A stretch of 64,000 bases of DNA from Wolfiporia cocos (Eukaryota > Basidiomycota > Agaricomycetes > Polyporales > Phaeolaceae), in NCBI GenBank assembly GCA_029448655.1, contig JACCLO010000001.1:558001-622000 (forward strand), written 5' to 3'. The notes under the pieces are model-generated. The model was given only the letters and a program-made list of their open reading frames with translations, searched no databases and was not told where the DNA came from. How positions within the stretch are numbered: position 1 is the stretch's first letter; each line of letters begins with the position of its first letter. Positions 32,439 through 43,132 of this stretch are shown one piece after another. The translations under genes and the position numbers were made by a program.

Positions 32439-34451
32439 ATGGCGAATACCCAGCGGCAACGCTTCATACCTGTTGCTGTGGTTGACTTCTTTAGCGACGA
32501 CCATCGCCTCCATTTCCTCTATGATCATCCTCTCATAGCACCCTTCAATCCTCAAGAGACGACCATAGACGAGATTTGGCAGTGGGTCGCTGAGGAAAGC
32601 AAAGCAGATAAACGTTTGGTTACTCTGTGGAAGGTTTGTCGCCAACGTATCTTCACGTATTGCATTCAATCAACGCCTGGAACAGCCGAAGGAGTACCTC
32701 ACACGCCAGAATATGAACCAGCTCGAAGAGTTCCTTAAAGACAATGACTCTAAACTTGAGGCCTTCTGCGATAATATCTCGGACGATGGCGAAAGTCTCC
32801 TTAGCTCCTTGCTCGCCGATCAGTCGAGACCGCGTGATGCCAAGTTGCCACTGCTTGTGGCACGGATACGAAAGGATCAGCCGTTCAAGCGGAAGAGAAG
32901 TGATCAAGAAATTGGTGTAGAGATGGATGAGGCCATAACGAGCGAGTTAAGACCATTGATTAAGCGTGCGTCACATTGAACTGTTTTTCTCAGCCACCGC
33001 TTCAACATCATAATACAGGATATAAGCAATCGCTCCTTGGCGAAGCCCCCAGTCCGTCTGTCGCTGCGCAACCACGGGAATATTATAATTTCCAGAACGG
33101 AGTCAGTCCTATCGCTGATGGCCGGTATGCTTCCAGAAGACCAGTTGTCGCAGCACCGATTGTGATATACGATTCTATCTTCGCGACCTTCATTGCGGAC
33201 GTTAACAGCTCGGAGCCGCTGAATGACGCTGTCCTGGTGCGGCAAACAGAGGAGTTTATGGAATCTGTGTCGGAGATTCGCTGCGCGGAGAACGAGAGCT
33301 ACGCATCCAACCGCATGGCGCTTAAAGGAATTCTTGAGATTGCCCTCGAGAGCATGGCCACCCACACCGATGGGCCAGAATCCGACCATATTATCCCGTA
33401 CCTTTGTGAGGTGGAGCCCCATGAGGCAGCTGCTCTTGGGATTATAGAGGAGAAAGCTGGGGTCGGCAAGAGCGGAGATGCTACTGTTCAGGCTGAATTC
33501 TATTATCGTCTGTATTGGAAGGAACGCAGTGTGCGTCCTGCGCTTTATCTGTGATACCCCTGTCTCACAACCTTGCAGGATCTCCTCGACGCGAGCTTTT
33601 CCTCAACGTTCCTCATCGGCTTGATGGGACCCTATCTGTCGATCAGTGGTGCGATTTGGACCACTGACATAGTTGTGCAGCCTCTCGCCTCGGGGCTCCT
33701 CTGGCTCGGCTCCCCTCCACTGATTAGTGACGTTGAGATCATCCGGGTTGCGCGTGTATTCGGTGCGCTGAAGAAAGGCTTGAAATCTCTACACGACCAA
33801 TATAAATGCCTCAAGCCCCCCGTTGGCAATATTCTAAGGAGATTTTTCCCACTGGCAACTACCTTCACCTACTCCGGCAAGGAGGTCTCCTTCAAATATC
33901 AAAAGTATCTCAAGTCGAAGTCCGCGTCGTGCTTGGTTTTCTCTGCCATTCTGGACAAGGAAGTGATCGGCGACGAGCAGCAAGTGGTTGTCAAATTCGT
34001 CGAGCGGTACGGCGAGGACGCACACAAACTTCTAGCAAAGGAGGGTCTTGCACCGAAGTTGTATTACTGCGGCGACATCTGGCACAAAGATCCCGTGGCA
34101 AACACGGGCTGCGGCTCACGAAAGATGGTCGTGATGGAGTACGTCCAGGGTCGGTCTGCCACGCGCACTGATTGTACCAATCATTACGAGGTGCTGTCTA
34201 AGGCGGTTAAGCTCCTCCATGACAAGGGCATGGTCCACGGGGATCTCCGTCGGCCGAATGTCATAGCTACCGACAATCCTAATGCACCGCTCAAGATCCT
34301 CGACTTCGACTGGGCTGGGATGCAGGGGAAGGTGAGATACCCACTTAGATTATCCAAGGAGGTTCGTTGGGAGCCGTCGGTGGGCGACTACGCGCTGATA
34401 GAATATAAACATGACGATTTTATGTTGCATAAGCTTACTGCCGCGTTGTAG
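32439..34451 (+). CDS. Fungal kinase-like protein, four exons
   Basis: Proposed exons are 32439-32633, 32710-32965, 33019-33530 and 33579-34451; introns begin GT (gtttgt, gtgcgt, gtgcgt) and end CAG, are 48-76 nt long, and keep one frame of about 611 codons. The ATG has A at -3. The C-terminal half is a protein-kinase-like fold: VVKFVERYGEDAH (Lys of the N lobe), MEYVQG hinge, HGDLRRPNV catalytic loop at about residue 541, and LKILDFDWAG in the DFG position (DFD). The region before it (VGKSGDATVQA... FLIGLMGPYLSISGAIWTTD) resembles a family I associate with Agaricomycete kinase-like proteins. The substrate is unknown. It is the only host-like gene in the window; the first splice acceptor is the least certain. 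Confidence 0.75.
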
Positions 34452-35024
34452 CCATGCACTTCGCATCGATTGGGAACAGTATTTGTGTTCGTTAGTACTA
34501 CGTAATTTGTTCGACGGACGGCAGTCGCCGTTTGTTCTCTATAGTGTTACTGTGTTCGAGTGTTCTCTCCCCCCCTAGGCTAGTAGGACCACTGGCACAA
34601 TTTATCTCCCGTCCTAGTGCTGTTGACCGCCGGGCCTACTGGTAATAATATCGACTATACAAAAACCCCATTGTGCATCCCATTGGTGTTGGCCGCTGGA
34701 ATGCTCTGCCTATGATGATCTCGCTGATGGCATGTCAGCCCACACAGGCTGGAGAGCTCAAGCATGCTAGATCATACACAACTAGGGATGCACGCAGCGC
34801 CATAGAACTTGAAGTGGGGAGGGGCAATCCTATGCCAACGGCATCTCCCGGATGTCCTTTGTCTGTCTGAGCGAGTTGGCGCGCGCTACTTGCGTGCTAG
34901 CGCGCTAGTACCTTTATCTCGACAGCGTCTAATGATAGGATTTGATGGTATCAGCACGGCGCGGCGCGGCGAACGCCTGCTGCCCCTGTAGCGCTCACTG
35001 GACCATGGTGTTTTTCTACAGATA
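34452..35024. other. intergenic, nothing recognised
   Basis: Contains no convincing ORF, LTR or RNA gene. A GCGC-rich patch lies near 34875-34985. It probably contains the 3' UTR of the kinase gene. Confidence 0.5.
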
Positions 35025-35471
35025 TGACGCAAACTCACTTGTTATTCTTCTGGACGGGCTTCGTAGGAAGGCTTGTCTTGTGAAGTTGAGAGAGTTAAGT
35101 GCAGTCAGAGTTTATGAGCTGAGACGGCGTAGTATGCAATTGAAAGTTCTAAGATTGTAATGCCTTAGAACGTCGGTATATATACATGTAGGGCACTACT
35201 CAAGAACTGTCTGCCCTAATGCTATGTGGTCTGTGCGCTGAGCGGTAATACTCAGCGTCTACGGTATGGTGCCATAATGGCATGATATGTTCTAGCGTAA
35301 GCTAGATATGATAAGCGGACTAAAGGCCGTAGAGCGTTAACGCGGGGCCGATGACCGATCAGTTATGACTATGTAGTCCAGACTCTGACGTAGGATCTAC
35401 AGGTCACGTGCCATCCTGTGGTTAGGTTTGCTAACGTAGTTAGATAGGACTTGTTGTTAGATAAGTCCTAG
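35025..35471 (-). repeat. Truncated LTR-J
   Basis: On the minus strand the end reads GTGAGTTTGCGTCA (35025 onward). A TATA box CATGTATATATA lies near 35174-35188 with the box GCGCACAGACC and CCCTAATGC-type block upstream, as in other LTRs here. The 5' end is cut by LTR-A at 35472. No internal region is left. Confidence 0.65.
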
Positions 35472-36030
35472 TGTCACAAATTATTCTACTAATAGCTTGT
35501 ACTCCCTCGCTATAGGACGCACGCGCGGCGCTAGGCGTACGCCGCGTCTCTGCGCTGTAGCCACCTCCGGCGTCTCCCACTTATTGCAGGTCACCTGGTT
35601 GCCTGGTTAGCGCTGTAGGGTAGCGCGCGCCTCAGGTACCGTCACTTATGGTCACATTGTTACATGACTTGTTACCTAGCACATGACCCATTAGATAGCG
35701 GTGCACAGACCACTACTTTAGGGCGGTCTCGGTAGTATACACAAGCATGTATATAATACAATGAGATGTGGGCTTACACCCCATCTCTCAGATTCTCGAC
35801 AATGGTGTATAACCCGTTCTTACTTAACGCTGTGTGACTTGCTGGCCCGGGGCCCACATCTCTGCGCCCTTGTCTGTGAGCCACCGCCGCTATCTCGACG
35901 TACACAAGGGATCTTGCCAATCCCACGTTGCCTCTGCGTTCAGCGCTGGCGCGGTGCCTTGTAGGCTCGACTGGTGTCGAGTATGGTTCCCCCTGAGCCC
36001 AGGGGTCGCACAGACAGTAAGTCTGTGTCA
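35472..36030 (+). repeat. LTR-A without matching flanks
   Basis: 559 bp, close to 28553-29111. The left flank is cctag (LTR-J) and the right flank ggcca (RT fragment), so no target duplication exists. It may be the product of recombination between two LTR-A insertions. Confidence 0.88.
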
Positions 36031-36567
36031 GGCCACTCCTTGATTCCATTGAGTTTCGCTGGGTCCATCTGGATATTTCCTGGGGTGATGACTAGTCCCA
36101 GAAATTCGACCCTGTTGACACCAAAAGCGCATTTCTCGGGTTTCACAAAGAGATGGTTGTCCACCAATCTCTGAAGGACCCGCCGCTCCCGTTCCTTGTG
36201 TATTTTCTCGTTTTCTGAGAAAATGAGGATGTCATCCATATAAACAAGCACCATCCTTCGAGGATTTCTTCTTTCAGGATTTCGTTCATCATTGCCTGAA
36301 AGGTTCCGGGTGCGTTGCACAGTCCGAAAAACATAACTGTGGGCTCGTACAACCCTCGGTTTGTTTTGAAGGCTGCTTTCCATTCATCTCCCTTCTTGAT
36401 CCGCACGTTGTTGTATCCCGCTCTAAGGTCCATTTTTGTGAAGATCTTTGCTCCTTTTAGCTTTTCCAGGAGCTCTGAGATCAGTGGCAAGGGATAGACG
36501 TTCTTTATCGTCCCTTCGTTCAGATATCGATAATCTTGACAGGGTCGTAAGCCGCTGTCTTTCTTTG
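36031..36567 (-). pseudogene. pol: RT fragment of a different Gypsy lineage
   Basis: The minus strand encodes [72 protein letters not shown] and PEKCAFGVNRVEFLGL, with a frame break near 36260. The motifs ([13 protein letters not shown]) differ clearly from families 1, 2 and 4 (YLDD, VVDYRRLN), so this belongs to another Ty3/Gypsy group. Both ends are cut by LTR sequence. Confidence 0.85.
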
Positions 36568-36616
36568 TGACGCAGACACTCACTAAGACTGAAATATAAG
36601 GGTTGAGGGGCGGTGT
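36568..36616 (-). repeat. 3' terminal ~50 bp of LTR-H
   Basis: TGACGCAGACACTCACTAAG and the following ggggcggtgtc match 57514-57563. It lies where the 3' LTR of the family-3 element should end, and joins directly to the gag C-terminal codons. A deletion from gag to near the LTR end therefore seems likely. Confidence 0.65.
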
Positions 36617-38441
36617 CGTTATCGGCGTCCGAGTCCGTCGCCGCGACCTCCTCAATGTGCGCGCGGGTGAGCGTCCCCACGGTGGATGTGGTGGCACTCT
36701 GCCCCTCGTCGTTGTCCTCCTCGTCCGTCTCATATCTCTCAATGATGCGGACGAATCGGCGCTTCTTGCCGTCGTTAGCAGGTGCCGGCCTGCTCGACGT
36801 TGATGATGTGTTTGATGACGACCCGGCTGTCGTCTTTGGCGCGGAGGGGGCGGTTCCCTTCGGCTGGCCCTTCCACTTGCAATCGTTCCAGCCGGTTGTA
36901 CAGTTGTCGCGACCGCACTGGGCGCACTTGTGGGGGGGAGAGACTAGAATCCTCTTCCCGTCCTTGAGTACGCGCCACGATGCATCGGGCCTAGCGTTAT
37001 CGGGCAAACTTTGTCCCGCCTTCTTTGCCTTGGAGTCCCCACCGCTGGCGGTCTTTACAGATCCGCTGGTTTGGGATGTAGTGATGGTGGCGGCCTTCTT
37101 GCCGCCCGAGCGAACCTCTGCCTTCTTCGTCTCCTTCTTCCCGTCTTCAAAGATACTCCCGGTAATAGCATCGGGGTACGCGTCCTTGTAGAACTCGATA
37201 GCCATATCGAGATAGTTTTCCCACTCGGTGGGGGCGGGGTGCTTGATGATTTTCAACATCGAGAAGCCGTCGCGTACCTTCTCAGGTAACGCGTCCTTGA
37301 GCTCCTCCAGCACCGTCGAGTTCTCGAGCTCCTCCAGCACCGTCGAGTTCTCGGACTTCGCCGCTTTGACAAGTTGGCGGAGTCTCTCTGCATACGTGAA
37401 AAAGTTGGCTTTCGCCTTCTTCTTCCCCTCGTCGCCGAAATACCCTTTGATCTCCTTACGGGCCACCTCCTGATCCGTCTTCTTCCCGTAGACGCACTCC
37501 ATGTCGTCCTCAAACTCCTTCCACGTTCCTAGGGATTTCGTTACGTCTACCAGATCCCTAATCCTCTTTTCCTGATACTGGAACGCTGACCCTGATAGAC
37601 GCTGCAGGGCTTCGACGATCTGCTCCCGCTCCTGGTAGATTTTCGCTACCGAGAAGTACATGATGCACTTCTGGAGCCATTCCTTTACCGGGATCTTGGA
37701 TCCATCTCCGGTGAAGGTCGGGGGAGGCGTCGCCTTGGGGCGAAGAGGTGCTACTCCGGCAGGAGCAGCGGTGGTGGTTGCGGAAGTGGAGGCCGGTGCC
37801 GCCGCGGCAGCGGCCTCGAGTTTGGCGAGGCGATCGGCGAGATCGCGCGTGGTCGTGGACTCCAATTTACGGAGTCTGGTGAGGGCGGAGTCGAGGTCGT
37901 CACGGGCCGACTTGACCCGGTTTTCCGATGCTGCCAGGCGCGCCTCCAGGAATTTGGTGCACTGGCGGTGCTCGTCTGCCCTGTGAAGGACCAGACGCAG
38001 CCTGGAGTCTAGAGCGTATCGGAATCGACGAAGTTCCTCGTCCGTGTACCTTGCTGCGACGTTGGCGTTCTTGCTCATGAAATTTAGACATAGTTGAAAT
38101 GTCTGGCGGAGGGCGGCATGTTCGGCTTCGGGAATGCCGTCGAACGCGTCTTCGGCCACCTCGAATTCCTCCCTGACGGGTAGGACCTCCTGACTTTCAA
38201 ACTCCAGGGCCGTGTACTCGCCATAGATAGGCGGTAACTGCTCGTTCCCTATTACGGGACCCGAGAAGTGAGTTGGCCAGAGTTCTGACGGTGGGAGTCT
38301 GGGGCGAGGAGCTGAGCGGGGAGCGGGCGTCCGTGGTGGACGCGAGACGGGTGTGGGGGAGGTGGTTCGCTCCGGGGTGTGCACAGGCGAGTTGACCGCA
38401 GTGCGGGAACCGGAAGCTTCGGGTTGCGGGGTCTGCGACAT
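36617..38441 (-). pseudogene. gag: Family-3 gag
   Basis: The frame from ATG 38441 (MSQTPQPEASGSRTAV) is open for about 600 codons to the LTR-H remnant. It has a Pro/Ser/Thr-rich N end, a helical region (NRVKSARDDLDSALTRLRKLE), an alanine linker, a gag capsid-like domain (PPPTFTGDGSKIPVKEWLQKC... YGKKTDQEVARKEIKGYFG) and a Cys cluster [16 protein letters not shown]. That cluster has four Cys in place of CCHC. A tandem duplication of 27 bp (NSTVLEELE twice) lies near 37310-37355. Its natural C terminus and the pol are missing. Confidence 0.82.
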
Positions 38442-38633
38442 GGCTAAAAACCTGGTAAGCACTTGTTTGATAAAGCGCGGGAAGCCCTGTGAAAGGAGGA
38501 GAACCGGAAAAAAGGTACGTAATTACTAAAAGGTATCTACTGCCATGTGTTGTGCCTTTCTTGAGCGCGAGCTTGAAGTCACACGATAAGAAGCGATAAA
38601 GCAAGATCCCTTCTCAGGTGATCTGCGAGGGTG

Positions 38634-39536
38634 TTACATTTGGTGGACTGGGAACCATACATTGAGGGCATTGAGGCCCCGTATTATACGTTGTATGTGC
38701 TCCCTATCTACGCTAGGATACCCAGTCATAAAGTTCCCTATGATCTTACAGTTCTTAACCAACAAGCGCATCTGCTTGTTATCGATCCGATCCATGAGGA
38801 CCGCCTCGATGAATCCCTTGCACACTGTCTGGAGATCCCGTATGAGGTTGGTTACCTCGTATGTGGGATGACCGTTGCAGAGGTCTGCGTTCGCCACGAT
38901 GCAGGCATACACCGGGGAAAGTACCTTTGCGGTCTCCAGAAGGGTAGGAATTACCTTAGCACCCCAGTCAAACTTTTTCTCCGTGCAGGAGATGTCGAAG
39001 ACGTTGAAGTCCCGAGGGATGTCGTAGAGGCGTCTTTCAGCCCACTCGGCCCGCGGCAAGCGGACGAGGTCGACGATTTTTTGGAGTTCGTCGGGCGTGA
39101 GGATGCGGTTCATAAGCGACTGATCGGGGGGCGGAGGCGCGCGTCGTGCGCGGGAAGCGGCGTCGGCCTCGACATGGCGAGCTACTTCGGCTTCTTCCTC
39201 TAAGCGTCGCTCGCGGGCGCGCTTAGCAGAAAGGGCCGCGTACTCTCCCATGGCCTTGGCTTCTTCCTCCGCTATCTGCTGGTTTCTTGTCTTGATGGTA
39301 ACGGGGCCGAGGCGAGGCCCGTGGTACTTGGGCTTCCGGATGAGGTCTTCCACCTCCTTTCCGCTCTTGGACGGAATGTTCCAGAGCTCCGGTTTACCGT
39401 TGGCCGCGTTGGTAACGACCATCTTGTCCGGCATCTTGCCGGTGTCACCCTTCTGCTTCTGCTTCTTGATAATCGGGCCGGCCCTCAGGCGCGCCTCGAG
39501 CATCTTGATGGACTTCTCTTGTCGCTCGGCAGGCAT
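38634..39536 (-). CDS. Family-3 preGag ORF
   Basis: About 300 codons from ATG 39536 (MPAERQEKSIKM) to TAA 38634. It contains LWNIPSKSGKEVEDLI, matching WHIASSKSLEDRI of family 1, and a long charged helix (EEEAKAMGEYAALSAKRARE). The block AEWAERRLYDIPRD...CTEKKFDW (family 1: AEWVEKRG...CTEKKWDW) follows, and a C-terminal helical region with RIDNKQMRLLVKNCKIIGN matches RITNRDWRIMKKYCKQLGN of family 2. It therefore links the three preGag ORFs as one family. The frame is intact although its element is truncated. No known domain was recognised. Confidence 0.87.
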   Translation of the reverse strand: MPAERQEKSIKMLEARLRAGPIIKKQKQKGDTGKMPDKMVVTNAANGKPELWNIPSKSGKEVEDLIRKPKYHGPRLGPVTIKTRNQQIAEEEAKAMGEYAALSAKRARERRLEEEAEVARHVEADAASRARRAPPPPDQSLMNRILTPDELQKIVDLVRLPRAEWAERRLYDIPRDFNVFDISCTEKKFDWGAKVIPTLLETAKVLSPVYACIVANADLCNGHPTYEVTNLIRDLQTVCKGFIEAVLMDRIDNKQMRLLVKNCKIIGNFMTGYPSVDREHIQRIIRGLNALNVWFPVHQM

Positions 39537-40039
39537 GGCTATGTAACTACGTGAGAAAGCTTGTACTAAATGACTACGTAAAAAGGTCCGGAAACGGCCG
39601 TTCTTGATGCGATAAGGTGTCATGTCGGTGAGTCGACGACGGCGTGCATCTCTCTCATACACGTCTGGAGTGGAAGATACAACGAGTCCCGCTTCCCTTG
39701 CGGTCTCGGTAACAGGCCAGATTAGGGTATTACACCCATGGTGGCTAGCCGCAGCACTCCCAAACGTCCACCGCAGGCAAGCTAGCCGCCGCTGAGAAGT
39801 GGTGACCGGGAGATCCCGTTAAGGTTCAATCCCATGTGGTCATTAGGCCGGCAAGCCGGGTTTTAGTCTGGTTCCCGAAGGAACGAGGCTGTGTCCTTAC
39901 GTCTGGACAATAAACGTGTTACTAAGTGACGAGGATAGGTCTGGGGCATCGCCCATGTCTGATCCACCGCCGCTGTTCACATTAACGGCCCTTTGCAGGT
40001 GCCGCTAATAACCCATTGAATGGCTGGTCGTTGCCATGT
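39537..40039 (-). other. Family-3 leader, truncated by LTR-B
   Basis: Non-coding on both strands as far as seen. It carries the leader hairpin (minus GGGT-GTAAT-ACCC, about 39725-39737), flanked by pairing CCA/TGG. The family-1 element begins at 40040, so LTR and primer site are lost. Confidence 0.7.
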
Positions 40040-40658
40040 TGTCACAAGAATTCTCCTAGTTTCCCTATATTTCTTACTATTTTTCCGGCAATTCTACGAA
40101 TTATCTACGACTTTCTAGACCAATAACTAGCTTATCTGGTTCATAAGTTAACGGTTACATACGTGCCGAATGATGGCCGCGTTATCTCCCGTAACGACGG
40201 TCTTATCTTATCACTAGTGGTTACCATCAGTCACATGTCTAGTTCTAGCCAATCGGACGTTCCGTCCGGAAGCAGTCAGCGTATAAACGTCAGCGGACCG
40301 GGCTTTGGTCACGCCCCGTCTTTGTAATGACAAGAGCGCAAAACGCCATTCGTGCGGCCTACGCCGCCTTTCTATATCCCGGTTTTGATCGGTATATGTA
40401 TTTATCATATATTACTAAGTACTTAGGTACCTGGGGACTTGTACATACGAATACGGACACTAGTATTATCTAATAAGACTGTTAGGGGTCTTATTTATCA
40501 TGTATATATACTGGACTTGCTGAGCGCTATTGCCTCAGTTCTATTCATTGCATTCATACTACGAGTTAACCACTCCGCGTATCCTGCTTAACTCTTACTA
40601 CTATCCTGCCTAACCAGCAAACCAAGCAACTATTACAAGTAAGTGTTATCTTGTGTTA
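40040..40658 (+). repeat. LTR-B, 5' LTR (plus copy)
   Basis: 619 bp, TGTCACAAGAATTC to CTTGTGTTA. TATA at 40503-40510 and the putative transcript start AGTTCTATTCAT at 40537-40548. Confidence 0.92.
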
Positions 40659-40660
40659 TA

Positions 40661-40671
40661 TGAATAGAACT
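40661..40671 (+). promoter_or_regulatory. self-primer binding site, family 1
   Basis: TGAATAGAACT, 2 nt after the LTR, complementary to AGTTCTATTCA at 40537-40547, about 34 bp downstream of the TATA start. Confidence 0.78.
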
Positions 40672-41120
40672 CGCTTTCGCCCCCGCCCTCTTTGAGGGTC
40701 TGGGATTTTTTTTCTTCTTAGGGGTTTTTCGTCGCCGTCTGCGCACCCCCGCTCGCCGCCAGGCAGCGGGGTATCCTTAGTGGGCTCTGGGGGATCACCG
40801 CCTTCGGGCAAATAGCCGGACCGTAGGCTTAAGCGGAACCGGGGACTGGCTGCCAAGCCTTTCCCCATATGTTGGGAATCGATGGCAACGGTGTAAACTC
40901 TTGACCGGGCCGGAGACGACCTTCTCGCCTATCCCCAGGCGTACAGGGGCCACTCTATTTAGAGTTGGGATGGTGGGCACGAGTTGCCCTGCCTAGAACC
41001 GCTGCCGATACGGCTTCAGAACGATAGAGTTCTGGCCTTGGCGCCCTCTAAGTCCCTCAGGGCATGGGTTTGGTTTAAACACTGGCAGCCACCTAACTGG
41101 AGTGAGGCGTGGGCACATGC

Positions 41121-41135
41121 GGGGTGTAATACCCC
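41121..41135 (+). promoter_or_regulatory. leader hairpin, family 1
   Basis: Stem GGGGT/ACCCC with loop GTAAT. The corresponding element in family 2 is GGGAT/ATCCC with loop GTAAA (48598-48612) and in family 3 GGGT/ACCC with loop GTAAT. The fourth stem pair changes on both sides. Confidence 0.65.
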
Positions 41136-41363
41136 AAATCCTGCATTCCCAGGCGTCAAGGGAAGACGACCTGCTGTATCCCCCACCTGGTAGCGTGAGA
41201 GAGACGCCATCCAGTCGCCGACACTAACTCCGGTCGAGGGCGGAGCGCCCATTGACGCCGGAGGATAAGCGCACGACACATCAAGAAGCGACGATAAGCC
41301 CCGACAGAAGACCGCGTGATATTCCACTAGAATAGCTTACTTAGACTTCTTTTTTACGTAGTC

Positions 41364-42179
41364 ATGCCGAAAGCACCACGTTTCACGGTTACCCCGAGAA
41401 ACGCCGCTACGGGGGAGCGCGAGGAATGGCACATTGCCGCCTCTAAATCGCTCGAAGACCGCATCTCCGCGGTCACAGCCCCAAAGCGAGGAAAGTCCCG
41501 AAAGGGCAAAGACGTCTTCTACAAGAAGCCGAACCCCGACCCAGAGGAGATCCGAAGGGTCAACCACGAGGCCGCCCTCGACGACATCAGGCGAAAGAAG
41601 CTCAACAAGCTTCTCCGACAGAAGGAAAAGCTCGAGGCTCGGATCCAGAAACAAAGCCTGGATCAGTTAATCGCCGAGGCAGCCAGGAAGAGGGTTGAGG
41701 AAGAGAGAATGGTGAGGAGTCTTCGGGAGCGAATTGAGCCCCCAAAGAAGTCGCTGTTAGAGAGAGTGGAGGAGCTTAGGATGCTGGCCGAGTGGGTCGA
41801 GAAGCGGGGTCTTGCGAACCCCAGGGACGTCCACTGCACGGAAAAGAAGTGGGACTGGTTCTTGGACGTCGACAAACAGATGAATGCCGCCCACAAGAAC
41901 CTTTTCCGGCTATGGAAGGTTCCCGACGCAACCACCACGGCCCCCATCATAACGAAATTCACCACCCTCATCACCGATTTCGACGATCTCTCCACACACC
42001 TGGAGCAAAGGGTCCGTCAGGACTCCATGAAGAACGAAGACCTCCGCCGCCTCGAAAAATATCTCAGGAGGGTGGAGCACGTTTTTGGAGATCTGGACGT
42101 GAAACAGCACGTTACGTACTTAAAGACACATTTAGTACATAGCGGTCTCAACTTCGACCTCGGCAAACCCCAGTTGTAG
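41364..42179 (+). CDS. Family-1 preGag ORF, intact plus copy
   Basis: 271 codons, ATG 41364 to TAG 42179. Residues about 1-50 are basic with EEWHIAASKSLEDRI, and 60-120 form a charged helix with heptad-like spacing. Residues about 145-170 hold LAEWVEKRG...CTEKKWDWF, and 190-271 form a helix-rich C terminus. No Cys/His finger, protease or polymerase motif is visible. Differences from 26944-27759 are few and mostly conservative. The position directly before gag, the shared family across three element types, and maintained frames support a real protein that may join the particle; this is inference. Confidence 0.88.
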   Translation: MPKAPRFTVTPRNAATGEREEWHIAASKSLEDRISAVTAPKRGKSRKGKDVFYKKPNPDPEEIRRVNHEAALDDIRRKKLNKLLRQKEKLEARIQKQSLDQLIAEAARKRVEEERMVRSLRERIEPPKKSLLERVEELRMLAEWVEKRGLANPRDVHCTEKKWDWFLDVDKQMNAAHKNLFRLWKVPDATTTAPIITKFTTLITDFDDLSTHLEQRVRQDSMKNEDLRRLEKYLRRVEHVFGDLDVKQHVTYLKTHLVHSGLNFDLGKPQL

Positions 42180-42184
42180 TAGAT

Positions 42185-42272
42185 AGAAAGTCCTGAAAAG
42201 GCATTTTTTTTGGTGCATGGCATTGATTGCGAAAAGTCCTGAAAAGGCACTTAAGTCCTGAAAAGGCACTTT
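42185..42272 (+). repeat. three copies of AGTCCTGAAAAGGCA between preGag and gag
   Basis: Copies begin near 42187, 42234 and 42252. The spacer between the preGag stop and the gag ATG at 42331 is about 150 nt. The first and second copies are separated by a T-rich run and gtgcatggcattgattgc. Confidence 0.85.
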
Positions 42273-42330
42273 TTTCTTGAATTATCGTTTAAGGAAGAAA
42301 ATAACTCAAGCTGACGAATACTGTCCAGCA

Positions 42331-43132
42331 ATGGTGTCTTACACAATCGTCCAAGGCGCTTTGTACAACACCCACAAGGTGGCTACGGCCTACCACCCCG
42401 CCGTCGGCAAGCACGCGTGGCCCGGAGAGCAAACCTGCTTGATGGACTACCTGCGAGTCGTATTCGGCATCAGAGTTAGGGGGAGTGTCACCTCCTTCAA
42501 CTCAATTCCGGCGCACGTGCGCCCATTCCTGAATGTAAACCATACGGCGTACATCAAGTACTATGGGGAAGATTCGACCAGGAACCACATCTCGTGGTGG
42601 AGGTGGGACAACTATTGCACCACCATCCCCCTGTCGGACCTCATAGTCCTGTACGGTGACGTCCACTGGTACTCGCAGGAAGAGGCGTCGCCACGCACAA
42701 GAGCCGCCAGGCTCTTCAACCCGGAAACACCCGCACGCCGAGCAGTCATCACCCCCGAAGGCAGCGAGACTCCATGGCCGGAGGAACCAGTCGACACGGA
42801 GCCCCTATTTGGGACGCTCCCCGATCTCCTCCCCTCCTATGAAAGGGGAACCCTGGAAATAGTCGCGCAGCCGGCAGCCGCGACAGCAGCTGCCACAACG
42901 GTCAACTTCCAACAGACCAAACCGACTCAGCCGCCCAAATTCTCGGGCCCCAAGGATTCCATCTCGTCAAAAGAGTGGATCCAAAAAATGGGCATGTATT
43001 TCGCAGACGCCAAGGTGACCCTCGAGGAAGATAAGGTTCGCCAAGCCCTGCTACGGCTTACGGGCGAGGCCTACCAATACATGTCACCGGTAGTTGATAA
43101 AATCGCCGCCGGACAATCCTCGGGGCACACAT
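42331..43132 (+). pseudogene. gag: Family-1 gag, C-terminally deleted, without the internal TAA
   Basis: ATG 42331 (MVSYTIVQGALYNTHK). In this copy GDVHW is followed by TAC, so the N-terminal region and the gag domain form one frame. A piece that would encode the coiled coil (MGRLQRTLEV... to AALKN) is absent after EIVAQP. The capsid-like domain then runs to GQSSGHT, where the frame meets TGA at 43130-43132 because of the deletion to protease. The copy cannot make full Gag, but it shows that the N-terminal segment can be fused to gag. Confidence 0.8.

Larger units (their letters stand above)
40659..41363 (+). other. Family-1 leader (plus copy)
   Basis: About 700 nt without a credible long ORF. 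It contains the hairpin GGGGT-GTAAT-ACCCC at 41121-41135, with outer ATGC/GCAT pairing, and a CCCTC-TTT-GAGGG hairpin near 40689-40701. Confidence 0.75.

Noticed and set aside
32288..32485. 65-codon frame just before the kinase gene as a separate small protein
   Set aside because: It overlaps the proposed first exon in another frame and has no motif; more likely 5' UTR.
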